DNA of 49,260 nucleotides from the NCBI GenBank assembly GCA_023460955.1, contig JAEWOH010000022.1, positions 1-49,260 of the forward strand, read 5' to 3'. The notes beneath the pieces are model-generated. The model was given only the letters and a program-made list of their open reading frames with translations. It ran no database searches and was not told where the DNA came from. Origin of the DNA: Bacillota bacterium (GTDB taxonomy: Bacteria; Bacillota; Clostridia; Acetivibrionales; DSM-1351). The position numbers were made by a program, and so were the translations under genes. Of this stretch, positions 16,939-25,288 are shown one piece after another (position 1 is the stretch's first letter; each line of letters opens with the position of its first letter).

Positions 16939-18150
16939 TTACAGTCTGTAACCGAAGAGCTTTTTTAAAGGTATAATTGCTGCTCCCAGAGCTGATGAGT
17001 CCTCACCCAATTCAGAAATGATTATCTCAACCCTTGATGCCGGATATCTGAGTGCTTTTGTAAGAGCAATGCTTCGTAAATGCTCTAGTATATCCTCCGG
17101 CATTTTGATTAGCTCCTTCCCTAAAACAATCCTGGAAGGGTTAACGGTATTGATAAGATTTGAAATGGCTAGACCCAGGTATCCGGCAGCTTCTACCAGT
17201 ATTACTCTGGCAGCTTCATTCCCGGCTTTTACAGCACTGATTATGTCATCAATGATGTTTATGCAATTTATATCCTGAGTTTCCGGGAAATCGGGCATCA
17301 AGCCCTGCCTCACAAGCTTCTGTGCCTTCTCAATCATAGCCTTTGTTGAAACCAAGGTTTCAAGACAGCCATAATTCCCGCAGGCACATTTGGGCCCATT
17401 GTGGTCCAGCATAATGTGTCCGATTTCCCCTGCGCTTCCGCTGCAGCCCCTATAAAGGTTTCCGCCGGCAAAAATGCTTGAACCGATACCAGATTTCATA
17501 TTTATACAAACAAAGTCCTTTTGTTCAGTACAACAGCCTATCCAGTTTTCACTTATGGCTGAACACATTGCTTCATTATCTACGAATATCGGAAAACTTC
17601 CCATATTGGACAGCATGTGTTCCAGGTCTACTCTTTCCCAACCAAGATTGGGTGCGAAAATTACTTCATGGGTTACATTATCAACCATTCCCGGAACAGA
17701 TACGCCTACTCCCAGCAATCTGTCATCCTTTATATCGTTGAGCTCAATTATTTGTTGTACTTTCTCCTCTATAAGCGCTATTGACTCTGTCACCGACTGT
17801 TCAAAGCCACTGGAGATTTTGTCCCTGTACTCTACGTTTCCTGTTATATCCATTAAAATAAACCGAATATAATCAACATCAATATCCACACCGATAGAAT
17901 AATAGCTTTTCGGGTTAAGTTCATACAGGTTGGGTCTTCTTCCGCCTTTTGATATTCCAATTCCAGCTTCACGAATGTGCCCTTTTTCCAAAAGGTTTGT
18001 TACAATTGTGCCACATGCGGTAGGTGACAAACCAGTGAGTTGTGCAAGATCAGCTTTTGATATTTGCTTATTTGTCCTTATCAACTCCAGGAGAGAGGTT
18101 TCATTAAATTGCTTGAGAAACTTATTGTTACCTGTTTTCCCAAACTTCAT
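16939..18150 (-). CDS. xylR: ROK-family transcriptional regulator (XylR-type repressor)
   Basis: 403 residues. An N-terminal winged helix (ISKADLAQLTGLSPTACGTI, about residues 30-50) precedes a ROK kinase-like domain. The ROK signature appears as GIGSSIFAGGNLYRG and AGEIGHI, followed by the zinc-binding cluster CACGNYGCLE. This is the layout of XylR repressors of Firmicutes, which release their operators when xylose is bound. GGAGG precedes the ATG. The gene lies between xylB and xylA on the same strand, so the repressor is probably part of the operon it controls. The specific name is inferred from context. Confidence 0.88.
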   Translation of the reverse strand: MKFGKTGNNKFLKQFNETSLLELIRTNKQISKADLAQLTGLSPTACGTIVTNLLEKGHIREAGIGISKGGRRPNLYELNPKSYYSIGVDIDVDYIRFILMDITGNVEYRDKISSGFEQSVTESIALIEEKVQQIIELNDIKDDRLLGVGVSVPGMVDNVTHEVIFAPNLGWERVDLEHMLSNMGSFPIFVDNEAMCSAISENWIGCCTEQKDFVCINMKSGIGSSIFAGGNLYRGCSGSAGEIGHIMLDHNGPKCACGNYGCLETLVSTKAMIEKAQKLVRQGLMPDFPETQDINCINIIDDIISAVKAGNEAARVILVEAAGYLGLAISNLINTVNPSRIVLGKELIKMPEDILEHLRSIALTKALRYPASRVEIIISELGEDSSALGAAIIPLKKLFGYRL

Positions 18151-18253
18151 AATTCTGCCTCCTTCCCCACATGTTAATAAAAATAATGTATAGAACCTTT
18201 TAAATTAATTTGTAAAGTACAATCTGTATAAAAATTCTTAAGTGCTGTCCTCT

Positions 18254-19783
18254 TTATTTAAGGATGCTATTAAGCTGAGTAAAGTCATCCTTTAAGGATT
18301 TGTAAAGTTTGGTATACATTTTATAGAAGTCATCGTATTTACCGATGTTCTCCTGAATTGGTGCCAAAGTATCCTTAACCCCTATGATAGCTTCACATGC
18401 TTCAGGTACGCTCTTGTAAATTCCGGCGCCTACACCTGCCAGTATAGCAACACCAAGCGCTCCACCTTCATCTGATTTGATTCTGTTTATGTTAGTTCCA
18501 AATATGTCGGCCTGCATCTGTCTCCAGATATCGCTCTTTCCGCCACCGCCGGATGCCCTTACCTCTGATACGTTAACACCCATATCTTTGATAATTTCCA
18601 TACAATCTCTAAGGCTGAAAGTTACGCCTTCCATGATGGAACGAACAAAATGAGGTTTGGTATGCAAAGCTGTCAAACCAAAGAATACTCCTCTTGCATT
18701 AGGATCAAGGTGTGGAGTTCTTTCACCCATCAGGTATGGTAAGTATACCAATCCGTCACTGCAAGGCTTAACAGTAGCAGCCTCTGCATCCAGCAACTTG
18801 TAAATATAAATGTTTGTTGCCTTGGAAGTTGAAACTTCTTCTGAACAGAAGTTATCTCTGAACCAGCTCAGTGATAAACCTGCACCCTGAGTAACACCCA
18901 TTATATGATAAGTGTTTGGAACTGCATGACAGAAAGTGTGAACTCTTCCCAACGGGTCAATAGTCAATTTATCTGTATATGCGAATACAACACCTGAAGT
19001 ACCTATTGTAGATGATACTACTCCAGGTTTAACTATGCCGTTCCCAACCGCGCCGGCAGCCTGGTCTCCAGCTCCTCCGACAACTATTGTTCCTTCATTT
19101 AGACCTGTAGCGGAAGCAGCAGAAGCTGTAACCTTACCGGTAACCTCCTGTGATTCATACATTTTTCCTAACATGGAAGTGGATAATCCGAGCTTGCTTA
19201 CAACTTCGTCGCTCCACTTTCTTTCGGCAATATTCATCAACTGCATACCGCTGGCATCAGAAACTTCTGTTGCATACTCACCGGTAAGTCTTAATCTGAT
19301 ATAGTCTTTTGGCAGTAATATTTTTGCTATTTTCTCAAATATCTGTGGTTCATTATTTTTAACCCACATAATCTTTGAAGCAGTAAACCCTGTAATTGCA
19401 GGATTAGCTGTGATTTGAATCAATCTTTCCTTACCTATTATTTCTGTAATCTGGTCACATTCAGCAGCACTTCTCTGGTCACACCAGATAATAGCTTTTC
19501 TGAGCACCTTGTCATTTTTGTCCAGCAGAACGGCACCATGCATCTGACCTGATAAGCCAATACCTTTTACTTCACGCTTATCAACGCCACTTTTTAACAT
19601 AACATTATTTATACTTTCACATGTGCCCCTCCACCATTCCTCAGGATCTTGCTCTGCCCATCCAAGATTCGGCTGATAAAGTGGGTACTCCACGGTGGAA
19701 CTTGCTACAGGTTTGCCGCTTTCATCAAACAATACAGTCTTTACACCTGAGGTTCCAAGATCGATACCAATTAGAAAAGACAA
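18254..19783 (-). CDS. xylB: Xylulokinase
   Basis: A 509-residue FGGY-family carbohydrate kinase that phosphorylates D-xylulose to xylulose 5-phosphate for the pentose phosphate pathway. The N-terminal phosphate loop is IGIDLGTSGVKTVLFD. Other family blocks are GWAEQDPEEWW, GLSGQMHGAVLLD (typical of xylulokinase), IWCDQRS and the C-terminal RASGGGGKSDIWRQMQADI. The start codon is TTG at 19783 with GGGGGA upstream. It is the promoter-proximal gene of the xylose unit. Confidence 0.96.
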   Translation of the reverse strand: MSFLIGIDLGTSGVKTVLFDESGKPVASSTVEYPLYQPNLGWAEQDPEEWWRGTCESINNVMLKSGVDKREVKGIGLSGQMHGAVLLDKNDKVLRKAIIWCDQRSAAECDQITEIIGKERLIQITANPAITGFTASKIMWVKNNEPQIFEKIAKILLPKDYIRLRLTGEYATEVSDASGMQLMNIAERKWSDEVVSKLGLSTSMLGKMYESQEVTGKVTASAASATGLNEGTIVVGGAGDQAAGAVGNGIVKPGVVSSTIGTSGVVFAYTDKLTIDPLGRVHTFCHAVPNTYHIMGVTQGAGLSLSWFRDNFCSEEVSTSKATNIYIYKLLDAEAATVKPCSDGLVYLPYLMGERTPHLDPNARGVFFGLTALHTKPHFVRSIMEGVTFSLRDCMEIIKDMGVNVSEVRASGGGGKSDIWRQMQADIFGTNINRIKSDEGGALGVAILAGVGAGIYKSVPEACEAIIGVKDTLAPIQENIGKYDDFYKMYTKLYKSLKDDFTQLNSILK

Positions 19784-19807
19784 TGTATAGTCCCCCTTTC
19801 CAAAGTT

Positions 19808-19834
19808 TACTTTGTAATATTATATTATAAAGTA
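19808..19834 (-). promoter_or_regulatory. Palindromic operator of the xylose operon
   Basis: A 27-base near-perfect palindrome, TACTTTGTAATAT then TATATTATAAAGTA-type halves, covering the end of the -10 box and the transcription start of the xylB promoter. Its position and AT-rich AAAGT/ACTTT ends suit a ROK-type repressor. The protein that binds it is inferred from the regulator gene in the operon. Confidence 0.65.
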
Positions 19835-19859
19835 TACCAATCTTTTGCCATTATGTCAA
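19831..19859 (-). promoter_or_regulatory. Promoter of xylB-xylR-xylA
   Basis: On the minus strand TTGACA (19854-19859) and TATACT (19831-19836) are separated by exactly 17 bases. The palindromic operator begins in the -10 box and runs downstream. Confidence 0.8.
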
Positions 19860-19902
19860 AGTAAAAAGCTAAAGTTTTTATTTTAACTTTACTAACTTTG
19901 AG
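19854..19902 (-). promoter_or_regulatory. Second inverted repeat upstream of xyl promoter
   Basis: Nested inverted repeats CAAAGT...ACTTTG and TAAAGTT...AACTTTA start in the -35 box and extend upstream. They share the AAAGT/ACTTT half-site words with the downstream operator, so this may be a second repressor site that allows looping. Confidence 0.45.
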
Positions 19903-19912
19903 CATAATAACA

Positions 19913-19940
19913 AAACACGCATAGATATTTATGCGTGTTT
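19913..19940 (-). terminator. Terminator of the small gene at 20043
   Basis: AAACACGCATA and TATGCGTGTTT form an 11-pair stem with a six-base loop. The minus-strand reading continues into TTTTGTTATTATG. It separates the small upstream gene from the xylose promoter. Confidence 0.7.
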
Positions 19941-20042
19941 AGATTCTGCATTTATTATATTAAAAATACGTGTGACAGAGTTTTACAGCTGATTAAATTT
20001 TTATTATTACTTCTTAATAATCAGCATTTCCAATATACGTTA

Positions 20043-20300
20043 TTAATACAACACAATTTCAAACCTGTCGAAATCAATTGACTCTCCGAAATGATCACTG
20101 TTAAAGCTGGTTTTTCTATATATACCAAAATCAGTAGTGTTCTTTTTCAACCATATGGGTACTTCAATGTCCAATTGCTTGCACACTGATATGAGGCATT
20201 CCTCAAGATGGTCTCTGAAATCACCCTCCGGATTCTCAGGTTCAGCCCAAGCCTCCTTTAGTAATTTGCCGTGTTTAATCAATCTGCCATATAGTTTCAA
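20043..20300 (-). CDS. Small hypothetical protein, 85 aa
   Basis: An 85-residue acidic protein that I do not recognise. It has a short basic N-terminus, an acidic central part with two cysteines (ECLISVC), and ends DRFEIVLY. No signal peptide or membrane segment is visible. The start is probably TTG at 20300 with AAGGGG nine bases upstream; no ATG is suitably placed. It lies alone between cimA and the xylose operon on the same strand and has its own terminator, which supports it being a real gene. Confidence 0.65.
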   Translation of the reverse strand: MKLYGRLIKHGKLLKEAWAEPENPEGDFRDHLEECLISVCKQLDIEVPIWLKKNTTDFGIYRKTSFNSDHFGESIDFDRFEIVLY

Positions 20301-20402
20301 TGTTTTAATCCCCTTAACAATTTATTAATACTATTATACAAAGACATGGTTATTATATACCATAATTAAATAGAATAGTAGTTGAAAGTTAGGAGTTCAG
20401 AA

Positions 20403-20460
20403 GTTAGTAGCTAGTAGCTAGTAGTTAGTAGCTAGTAGCTAGTAGTTAGTAGTTAGTAGC
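20403..20460. repeat. Seven-base tandem repeat (minisatellite)
   Basis: About eight head-to-tail copies of a heptamer that alternates between AGTAGCT and AGTAGTT, directly after the cimA stop codon. A degenerate preceding stretch (GTAGTTGAAAGTTAGGAG) suggests the array extended from similar sequence. No hairpin or coding role was seen. Seven-base units do not matter for reading frame here because the repeat is non-coding. Confidence 0.9.
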
Positions 20461-20474
20461 AACTAGCTTACATT

Positions 20475-22040
20475 TTAATGCAACTTCATCAGCTTATGCT
20501 CAACCGAATCCACAAGTGCTCTCCAGCTGGCTTCGATAATGTCGGTTGAAACTCCCACTGTAGTCCAGACATCCTGGCCGTCAGTGGTTTCAATGAGAAC
20601 CCTAACCTTTGAAGCCGTTGCAAAGTTTGAGTCAAGTACTCTAACCTTGTAGTCGGTCAGCTTCATTTCGGCTATTTCAGGGTAGAAACGCTCTAAAGCC
20701 TTTCTTAATGCCATATCCAGCGCATTAACCGGGCCGTCTCCCTCGGCAGCTGTAATTTCAGTCTGACCATCTACCAGAATTTTTATCATAGCAGAGGAGT
20801 TTACACTATTAACGGTAGGTTCATTTACAATAACCTTGAATTCCTTCAGTTCGAAAAATGGTTTATACTTACCCAACATTTTACGGATTACGAGTTCAAA
20901 GGAGGTCTCTGCGCCTTCATACTGGTAACCTTCATACTCCAACTCTTTTAGCTTTTCTATAATCTTCTTAGTTTCCGGTGATTCCTTTGTTATTGTGCTG
21001 TCTACCATGTTTATGATGTTCATTACGGCACTTCTTCCGGCAACCTCAGACATCAGTATGTTTCGCTGATTTCCTACCACCTCAGGGTTAATCATTTCAT
21101 AAGCAGTAGTGTTCTTATTTACGGCGTCTGCATGCATACCTGCCTTGTGCGCAAACGCACAGCTACCGACAAAAGGTGCCCTCTCGTCATGGATAATATT
21201 AGCCACTTCACTGACATACCTTGCAGTAGAAGTCAGCAGCTCCATGTTTCCCTCAGGAATACACTGGTAACCCATCATAAGCTGCAGGTTTGGGATTATA
21301 GTGCAAAGATTGGCATTGCCGCATCTCTCTCCGAAACCGTTTATTGTCCCCTGAATCTGAACTGCACCGGCTTCTACTGCAGCAATTGAACCTGCAACAG
21401 CCATGCCATTATCATTATGACAATGTATTCCTATTTTACAACCGACCTCACTCTGCACAATAGCTGTTATCTTTGCGATATAGGAAGGCAGGCAAGCTCC
21501 CTTGGTATCACAGAGACAGATTGTATCTGCACCGGCTCTGTCAGCAACCCTTAAGGTCTCAATCGCGTACTCCGCATTAGCCTTATAGCCGTCAAAGAAG
21601 TGTTCGGCATCATAAACTACCGTTTTACCGTTAGCCTTAAAATATTGTATTGTATCAAAAATCATTTTAAGGTTTTCTTCCAACGTTGTTTTTAAGATAT
21701 CGGTTACCTGGAAATCCCAAGCTTTTCCGAATACTGCAATTGCCTCTGTGCCAGCCTTTAAAAGAGACTGAACGTTTGCATCCTCTTCAACCCTGATGTT
21801 TGCTCTTCTGGTAGCTCCGAACGCAATAATTTTTGAGGTGTTTAATTCAAGTTTGAGTACTTTTTCAAAAAACTCCAAATCTTTTGGATTTGACCCGGGA
21901 TTACCCGCCTCAATATAATCTATACCCAGCTTATCCAGTTTCTTTACTATCTTAAGCTTATCCTCCACTGTAAAGGATATTCCCAGCGCTTGAGCTCCAT
22001 CTCTCAAGGTTGAATCGTATATTGTCAGTTTCTTTGACAT
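20475..22040 (-). CDS. cimA: (R)-citramalate synthase
   Basis: 521 residues. An N-terminal HMGL/DRE-TIM barrel domain (IYDSTLRDGAQALGISF at the start, then HCHNDNGMAVAGS with the metal-binding histidines) is followed by a linker and a C-terminal LeuA-type regulatory dimer domain from about residue 400. The wording of the first block (DSTLRDGAQ...SF...DKLKI) and GNPGSNPKD are typical of CimA rather than LeuA. It condenses acetyl-CoA with pyruvate to citramalate, giving 2-ketobutyrate and isoleucine without threonine. The ATG is preceded by GAAGGAG, which overlaps the end of a small upstream ORF. It lies downstream of leuA, separated by a terminator. Confidence 0.93.
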   Translation of the reverse strand: MSKKLTIYDSTLRDGAQALGISFTVEDKLKIVKKLDKLGIDYIEAGNPGSNPKDLEFFEKVLKLELNTSKIIAFGATRRANIRVEEDANVQSLLKAGTEAIAVFGKAWDFQVTDILKTTLEENLKMIFDTIQYFKANGKTVVYDAEHFFDGYKANAEYAIETLRVADRAGADTICLCDTKGACLPSYIAKITAIVQSEVGCKIGIHCHNDNGMAVAGSIAAVEAGAVQIQGTINGFGERCGNANLCTIIPNLQLMMGYQCIPEGNMELLTSTARYVSEVANIIHDERAPFVGSCAFAHKAGMHADAVNKNTTAYEMINPEVVGNQRNILMSEVAGRSAVMNIINMVDSTITKESPETKKIIEKLKELEYEGYQYEGAETSFELVIRKMLGKYKPFFELKEFKVIVNEPTVNSVNSSAMIKILVDGQTEITAAEGDGPVNALDMALRKALERFYPEIAEMKLTDYKVRVLDSNFATASKVRVLIETTDGQDVWTTVGVSTDIIEASWRALVDSVEHKLMKLH

Positions 22041-22043
22041 AAC

Positions 22044-22181
22044 TTATTCTCCTTCCTCTATAATCCTTTGAACACAAATGTATAGGTTTCTATCGTAAAA
22101 ACAACACTTACAAGGGTGCCTATCAGATAATATTCTGCAAACTTTCAGTGCTTCCCTCCGGTTATTTAGTGCATCTGGCAT
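22044..22181 (-). CDS. Small cysteine-rich ORF upstream of cimA (45 aa)
   Basis: An open frame of about 45 codons ending with TAA three bases before the cimA ATG. The chosen ATG has AAGGA eight to nine bases upstream; longer forms from ATGs at 22190 or 22202 are possible. The product has five cysteines, clustered as HPCKCCFYDRNLYIC in its second half, which suggests a metal-binding or redox-sensing mini-protein. The frame carries the cimA ribosome binding site in its last codons, so its translation could affect cimA translation. I do not recognise a family, and chance cannot be ruled out at this size. Confidence 0.45.
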   Translation of the reverse strand: MPDALNNRREALKVCRILSDRHPCKCCFYDRNLYICVQRIIEEGE

Positions 22182-22289
22182 CTTGTTCATCCTTAAGTGC
22201 ATCTATGTATTAATTGCACTATAATTTATGCGTCACTACTAGAAAGACAGTTTATCCCTTATAATAATGCTTATATCCCTGTACTAATT

Positions 22290-22318
22290 AAAAAAAGCAG
22301 CCCTATTAGGGGCTGCTT
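22290..22318 (-). terminator. Terminator after leuA
   Basis: AAGCAGCCC and GGGCTGCTT form a nine-pair GC-rich stem with a short loop, followed on the minus strand by TTTTTTTAATT. This is a strong intrinsic terminator and separates leuA from the small ORF and cimA, which therefore need their own promoter or read-through. Confidence 0.9.
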
Positions 22319-22334
22319 AATGTTCAAGCGCCCC

Positions 22335-23864
22335 CTACCGGCTAATTATTACCGTCTCACCTATCTCACTTATGGATCTGTTAATAGCACTAAGATATGC
22401 CTTGACACTGGCCTCTATGATATCTGTGCTAACGCCCTTCCCCATATACACAGAGTCTTCGGTGGAAATTTTAACAGTTACTTCACCAAGAGCATCCTTT
22501 CCTTCAGTAACGGCCTTGATGCTGTAATGAACCAACTCAGCCTTAACTCCGGTAGCACGTTCAATGGCGTTAAAGGCAGCATCAACAGGACCGTCTCCCG
22601 TGGCAGCTTCAGTAATTACTTTATCTTCTCTTCTGATGCTGACAGTTGAGGTTGAAATCATTTTATTTCCACTGTTGATCTGGAAACTGTCTATTACAAA
22701 AATCTCAGGTACTGCAATATTCTCATCTACTAATGCTTCAATATCTTTATCGGTAACAACCTTCTTTTTATCAGCTAAATCTTTAAACTTTTCAAAAGCT
22801 GTTATTATTTCTTCTGCCGACAAAACATAACCCATTTCTTTTAATCTGTCCTCAAAGGCATGACGGCCGGAAAGCTTTCCAAGCACCATTCTGTTTTTGC
22901 CGACACCCACTGATTCAGGGGTCATTATCTCGTAAGTAGATTTTTCTGAAAGTACTCCATGCTGGTGTATTCCCGACTCATGCGCAAACGCATTGGCGCC
23001 CACAATGGCCTTATTGGGCTGAACGCTGACACCTGTGAGACTTGAAACAAGCCTGCTGGTTCTATAAATTTGAGTTGTATCTATTTTATGCGTAATATCA
23101 TAGTAGTCTTTTCTGGTATTGATACCCATTATTAGTTCTTCAACTGCAGCATTTCCGGCTCTCTCTCCCAAACCGTTTACTGTACACTCAACCTGCACAG
23201 CGCCGTTTTCAACAGCTGCCAGTGAATTTGCAACCGCCAGACCAAGGTCATTATGGCAGTGAACGCTGATATCGGCCTTATCGATATTTGGCACATTATT
23301 TCGGATATTTCTTATGAGTCTGCCAAACTCCACAGGAGTTGTATACCCCACAGTATCAGGAATATTTACCACTGTTGCTCCGGCAGCGATTACTGCTTCA
23401 ACTATTCTGATCAGGAAATCCTCACGGGTTCTGCTTGCATCTTCTGCTGAAAACTCCACATCAGAGCAGTAGCTCTTTGCGCGTTTTACCATAGCTACAG
23501 CCCGCTCAAACACTTCTTCCTCAGTCATTTTGAGCTTATATTTCATGTGTATATCTGATGTAGCAATAAAGGTGTGTATCCTTGGGCTTTCCGCATAACG
23601 AACTGCTTCCCAGGCTCTGTCGATATCCTTTTCAGTGGCACGGCAAAGGCTTGCAATTGATACGCCCTTTATGTTTTTTGAAAGGGTCATGATAGACTCA
23701 AAGTCACCCTGAGATGCTATTGCAAAGCCTCCCTCAATAACATCCACCCCGAGTCTCGCCAGCTGTTTGGCAATCTCCATTTTTTCCTGGAGATTCAGAT
23801 TGACTCCCGGTGTCTGCTCTCCATCTCTTAATGTGGTATCAAATATCTTTATCCTTCTCGCCAT
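22335..23864 (-). CDS. leuA: 2-isopropylmalate synthase
   Basis: 509 residues with the HMGL-type catalytic barrel (IFDTTLRDGEQTPGVNL at the start, HCHNDLGLAVANSLAAVENGA, NGLGERAGNA) and a C-terminal leucine-binding regulatory domain from about residue 375. It condenses acetyl-CoA with 2-ketoisovalerate in the first step of leucine synthesis. The length is typical of the short LeuA form. GGAGG precedes the ATG. The leader holds a GAGGG/CCCTC mini-hairpin just before the ribosome binding site and, further upstream, the structured RNA element. leuB, leuC and leuD are not in the window. Confidence 0.96.
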   Translation of the reverse strand: MARRIKIFDTTLRDGEQTPGVNLNLQEKMEIAKQLARLGVDVIEGGFAIASQGDFESIMTLSKNIKGVSIASLCRATEKDIDRAWEAVRYAESPRIHTFIATSDIHMKYKLKMTEEEVFERAVAMVKRAKSYCSDVEFSAEDASRTREDFLIRIVEAVIAAGATVVNIPDTVGYTTPVEFGRLIRNIRNNVPNIDKADISVHCHNDLGLAVANSLAAVENGAVQVECTVNGLGERAGNAAVEELIMGINTRKDYYDITHKIDTTQIYRTSRLVSSLTGVSVQPNKAIVGANAFAHESGIHQHGVLSEKSTYEIMTPESVGVGKNRMVLGKLSGRHAFEDRLKEMGYVLSAEEIITAFEKFKDLADKKKVVTDKDIEALVDENIAVPEIFVIDSFQINSGNKMISTSTVSIRREDKVITEAATGDGPVDAAFNAIERATGVKAELVHYSIKAVTEGKDALGEVTVKISTEDSVYMGKGVSTDIIEASVKAYLSAINRSISEIGETVIISR

Positions 23865-23881
23865 AGAAAAAACCTCCTTCT

Positions 23882-23898
23882 GAGGGAAAATACCCCTC
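23882..23898 (-). promoter_or_regulatory. Small hairpin before leuA ribosome binding site
   Basis: GAGGG and CCCTC arms (seven-base loop) lie immediately upstream of the leuA AAGGAGG. The hairpin could tune ribosome access, but there is no visible competing structure. A -10-like TATAAT near 23935 may mark a separate leuA promoter. Confidence 0.3.
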
Positions 23899-23967
23899 GC
23901 ATTCTAACATTCATAAAAGTCTAAAATTTATTATAATTTTTATGGAGCTGGAACAATATCTCTTGTT

Positions 23968-24140
23968 TGTAGAGTCCGACAACTATCTTTTAAGTACTTC
24001 CGTACACACTTAAGCCATTGCGTTGCACCCGAATTGCCAACTCCGGCGTCCTCTCCAGACGCCATCGTTTGCAATTCTAACCGTGCCTCCGCACTGGTTT
24101 AATCGGTACTCGCGTACTAATAAAATCCCTTGGACTCACA
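23968..24140 (-). ncRNA. Compact GC-rich multi-hairpin RNA element (HEARO-like candidate)
   Basis: A stretch of about 170 bases between ilvC and leuA that folds into a closed multi-branched structure. The ends pair as GAGTCC (24132-24137) with GGACTC (23972-23977), extended by a bulged ACA/TGT. Inside, read 5' to 3' on the minus strand: GUAC-GCGA-GUAC; AACC-a-GUGC-GGAG-GCAC-GGUU; GAAUUGC/GCAAUUC enclosing GGCGUC/GACGCC; and UUAA-GUAC-GGAA-GUACUUAA. GCGA and GGAA are GNRA tetraloops only on this strand, so the RNA sense is minus. It lacks ykkC and T-box signatures. A GTGA lies exactly at its 5' edge, which from memory is a preferred target of HEARO elements. Family assignment is inference. Confidence 0.6.
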
Positions 24141-24182
24141 AATAACTAAATTAACTAATGTTCCAGATTCATAAAAATTCTA

Positions 24183-24198
24183 GTGGAATTTTCTCCAC
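24183..24198 (-). terminator. Weak terminator candidate after ilvC
   Basis: GTGGA and TCCAC arms form a five-pair stem, followed on the minus strand by TAGAATTTTTAT. The stem is short, so termination is probably partial and read-through into leuA is possible. Confidence 0.35.
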
Positions 24199-24207
24199 CT
24201 CTGTATA

Positions 24208-25203
24208 TTATTTTTTAAGCCAGCTCATCATCTTTCTGAGTTCAGCGCCAACTACTTCTACCTGGTGTTCTGCTTCGTTTCTTCTCATAGCCAGGAAGTT
24301 TGATCTTCCGCCTGCGTTGTTCTCAGTAATCCAGTTGGAAGCGAACTTACCATCCTGAATTTCCTTAAGTACCTTTTTCATTTCTTTTCTGGTTTCGTCT
24401 GTAATTATTCTCTTACCTGTTACATAATCACCGTACTCAGCTGTATCGCTTATTGAGTATCTCATTTCAGCGAAACCGCCCTGATTGATAAGATCAACTA
24501 TGAGCTTCATCTCATGTACACATTCAAAGTAAGCGATTTCAGGTTGATATCCTGCATTTACAAGTGTTTCAAAGCCTGCCTTCATCAATTCGGTTACACC
24601 GCCGCAAAGTACTGCCTGTTCACCAAACAAATCTGTTTCAGTCTCTTCTCTGAAGGTAGTTTCAAGTATTCCGGCTCTTCCGGCTCCTATACCTGCTGCA
24701 TAAGCAAGTGCATAATCCTTCGCCTTACCTGAAGCATCCTGGGCAATAGCTATTAATGCAGGAACTCCTCTGCCTTCTTTATACTGACTTCTTACAGTAT
24801 GTCCGGGACCCTTTGGAGCTGCCATTATTACGTCAACATTTGCCGGTGGCACTATCTGATTGTATATAATGTTGAAGCCGTGAGCGAACATCAATATGTT
24901 TCCTTCTTCAAGATTAGGTGCAATGCTTTCATCGTACATTGCTTTCTGTGATTGGTCCGGAGTTAAAATCATGATAATATCGGCCATTTTAGCTGCTTCT
25001 GCTGTATCATAAACCTTTAATCCATCAGCCTCAACCTGTTTCCTTCTTGTTGAATTTGGTGTAAGGCCTACTATTACATTAACACCGCTATCCTTAAGGT
25101 TCTGCGCATGTGCATGACCCTGGCTTCCATATCCTATTACCGCTACGGTTTTACCTTCCAGTAACTTTAGATTGCAATCGCTATCGTAGTACATTTTTGC
25201 CAT
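24208..25203 (-). CDS. ilvC: Ketol-acid reductoisomerase
   Basis: 331 residues, the class I short form. The Rossmann motif is VIGYGSQGHAHAQNLKDSG near residues 20-38, followed by NSTRRKQ for NADPH phosphate binding. The knotted C-terminal domain carries the metal ligands in TDLFGEQAVLCGG and FECVHEMKLIVDL. It converts acetolactate or acetohydroxybutyrate to the dihydroxy acids of valine, leucine and isoleucine synthesis. The ATG at 25203 has GGAGG ten bases upstream; a longer frame has no site. It is third in the ilvB-ilvN-ilvC series. Confidence 0.97.
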   Translation of the reverse strand: MAKMYYDSDCNLKLLEGKTVAVIGYGSQGHAHAQNLKDSGVNVIVGLTPNSTRRKQVEADGLKVYDTAEAAKMADIIMILTPDQSQKAMYDESIAPNLEEGNILMFAHGFNIIYNQIVPPANVDVIMAAPKGPGHTVRSQYKEGRGVPALIAIAQDASGKAKDYALAYAAGIGAGRAGILETTFREETETDLFGEQAVLCGGVTELMKAGFETLVNAGYQPEIAYFECVHEMKLIVDLINQGGFAEMRYSISDTAEYGDYVTGKRIITDETRKEMKKVLKEIQDGKFASNWITENNAGGRSNFLAMRRNEAEHQVEVVGAELRKMMSWLKK

Positions 25204-25288
25204 TTTAAACTTACCTCCTAATTTTTTATACAATTAAGTTTTTTAAATGTAATTTATTTTGAACCCCGTAAAGCATTGGGGAATCCGA

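Noticed and set aside
20403..20460. CRISPR-like array
   Set aside because: The units are 7 bases with no spacers, so it is a simple tandem repeat.
23968..24140. ppGpp/PRPP (ykkC-type) riboswitch or a tRNA
   Set aside because: The ykkC words CTAGGG and the ACGR-type loops are absent, and there is no cloverleaf, T-loop GTTCGA or CCA-side acceptor stem.
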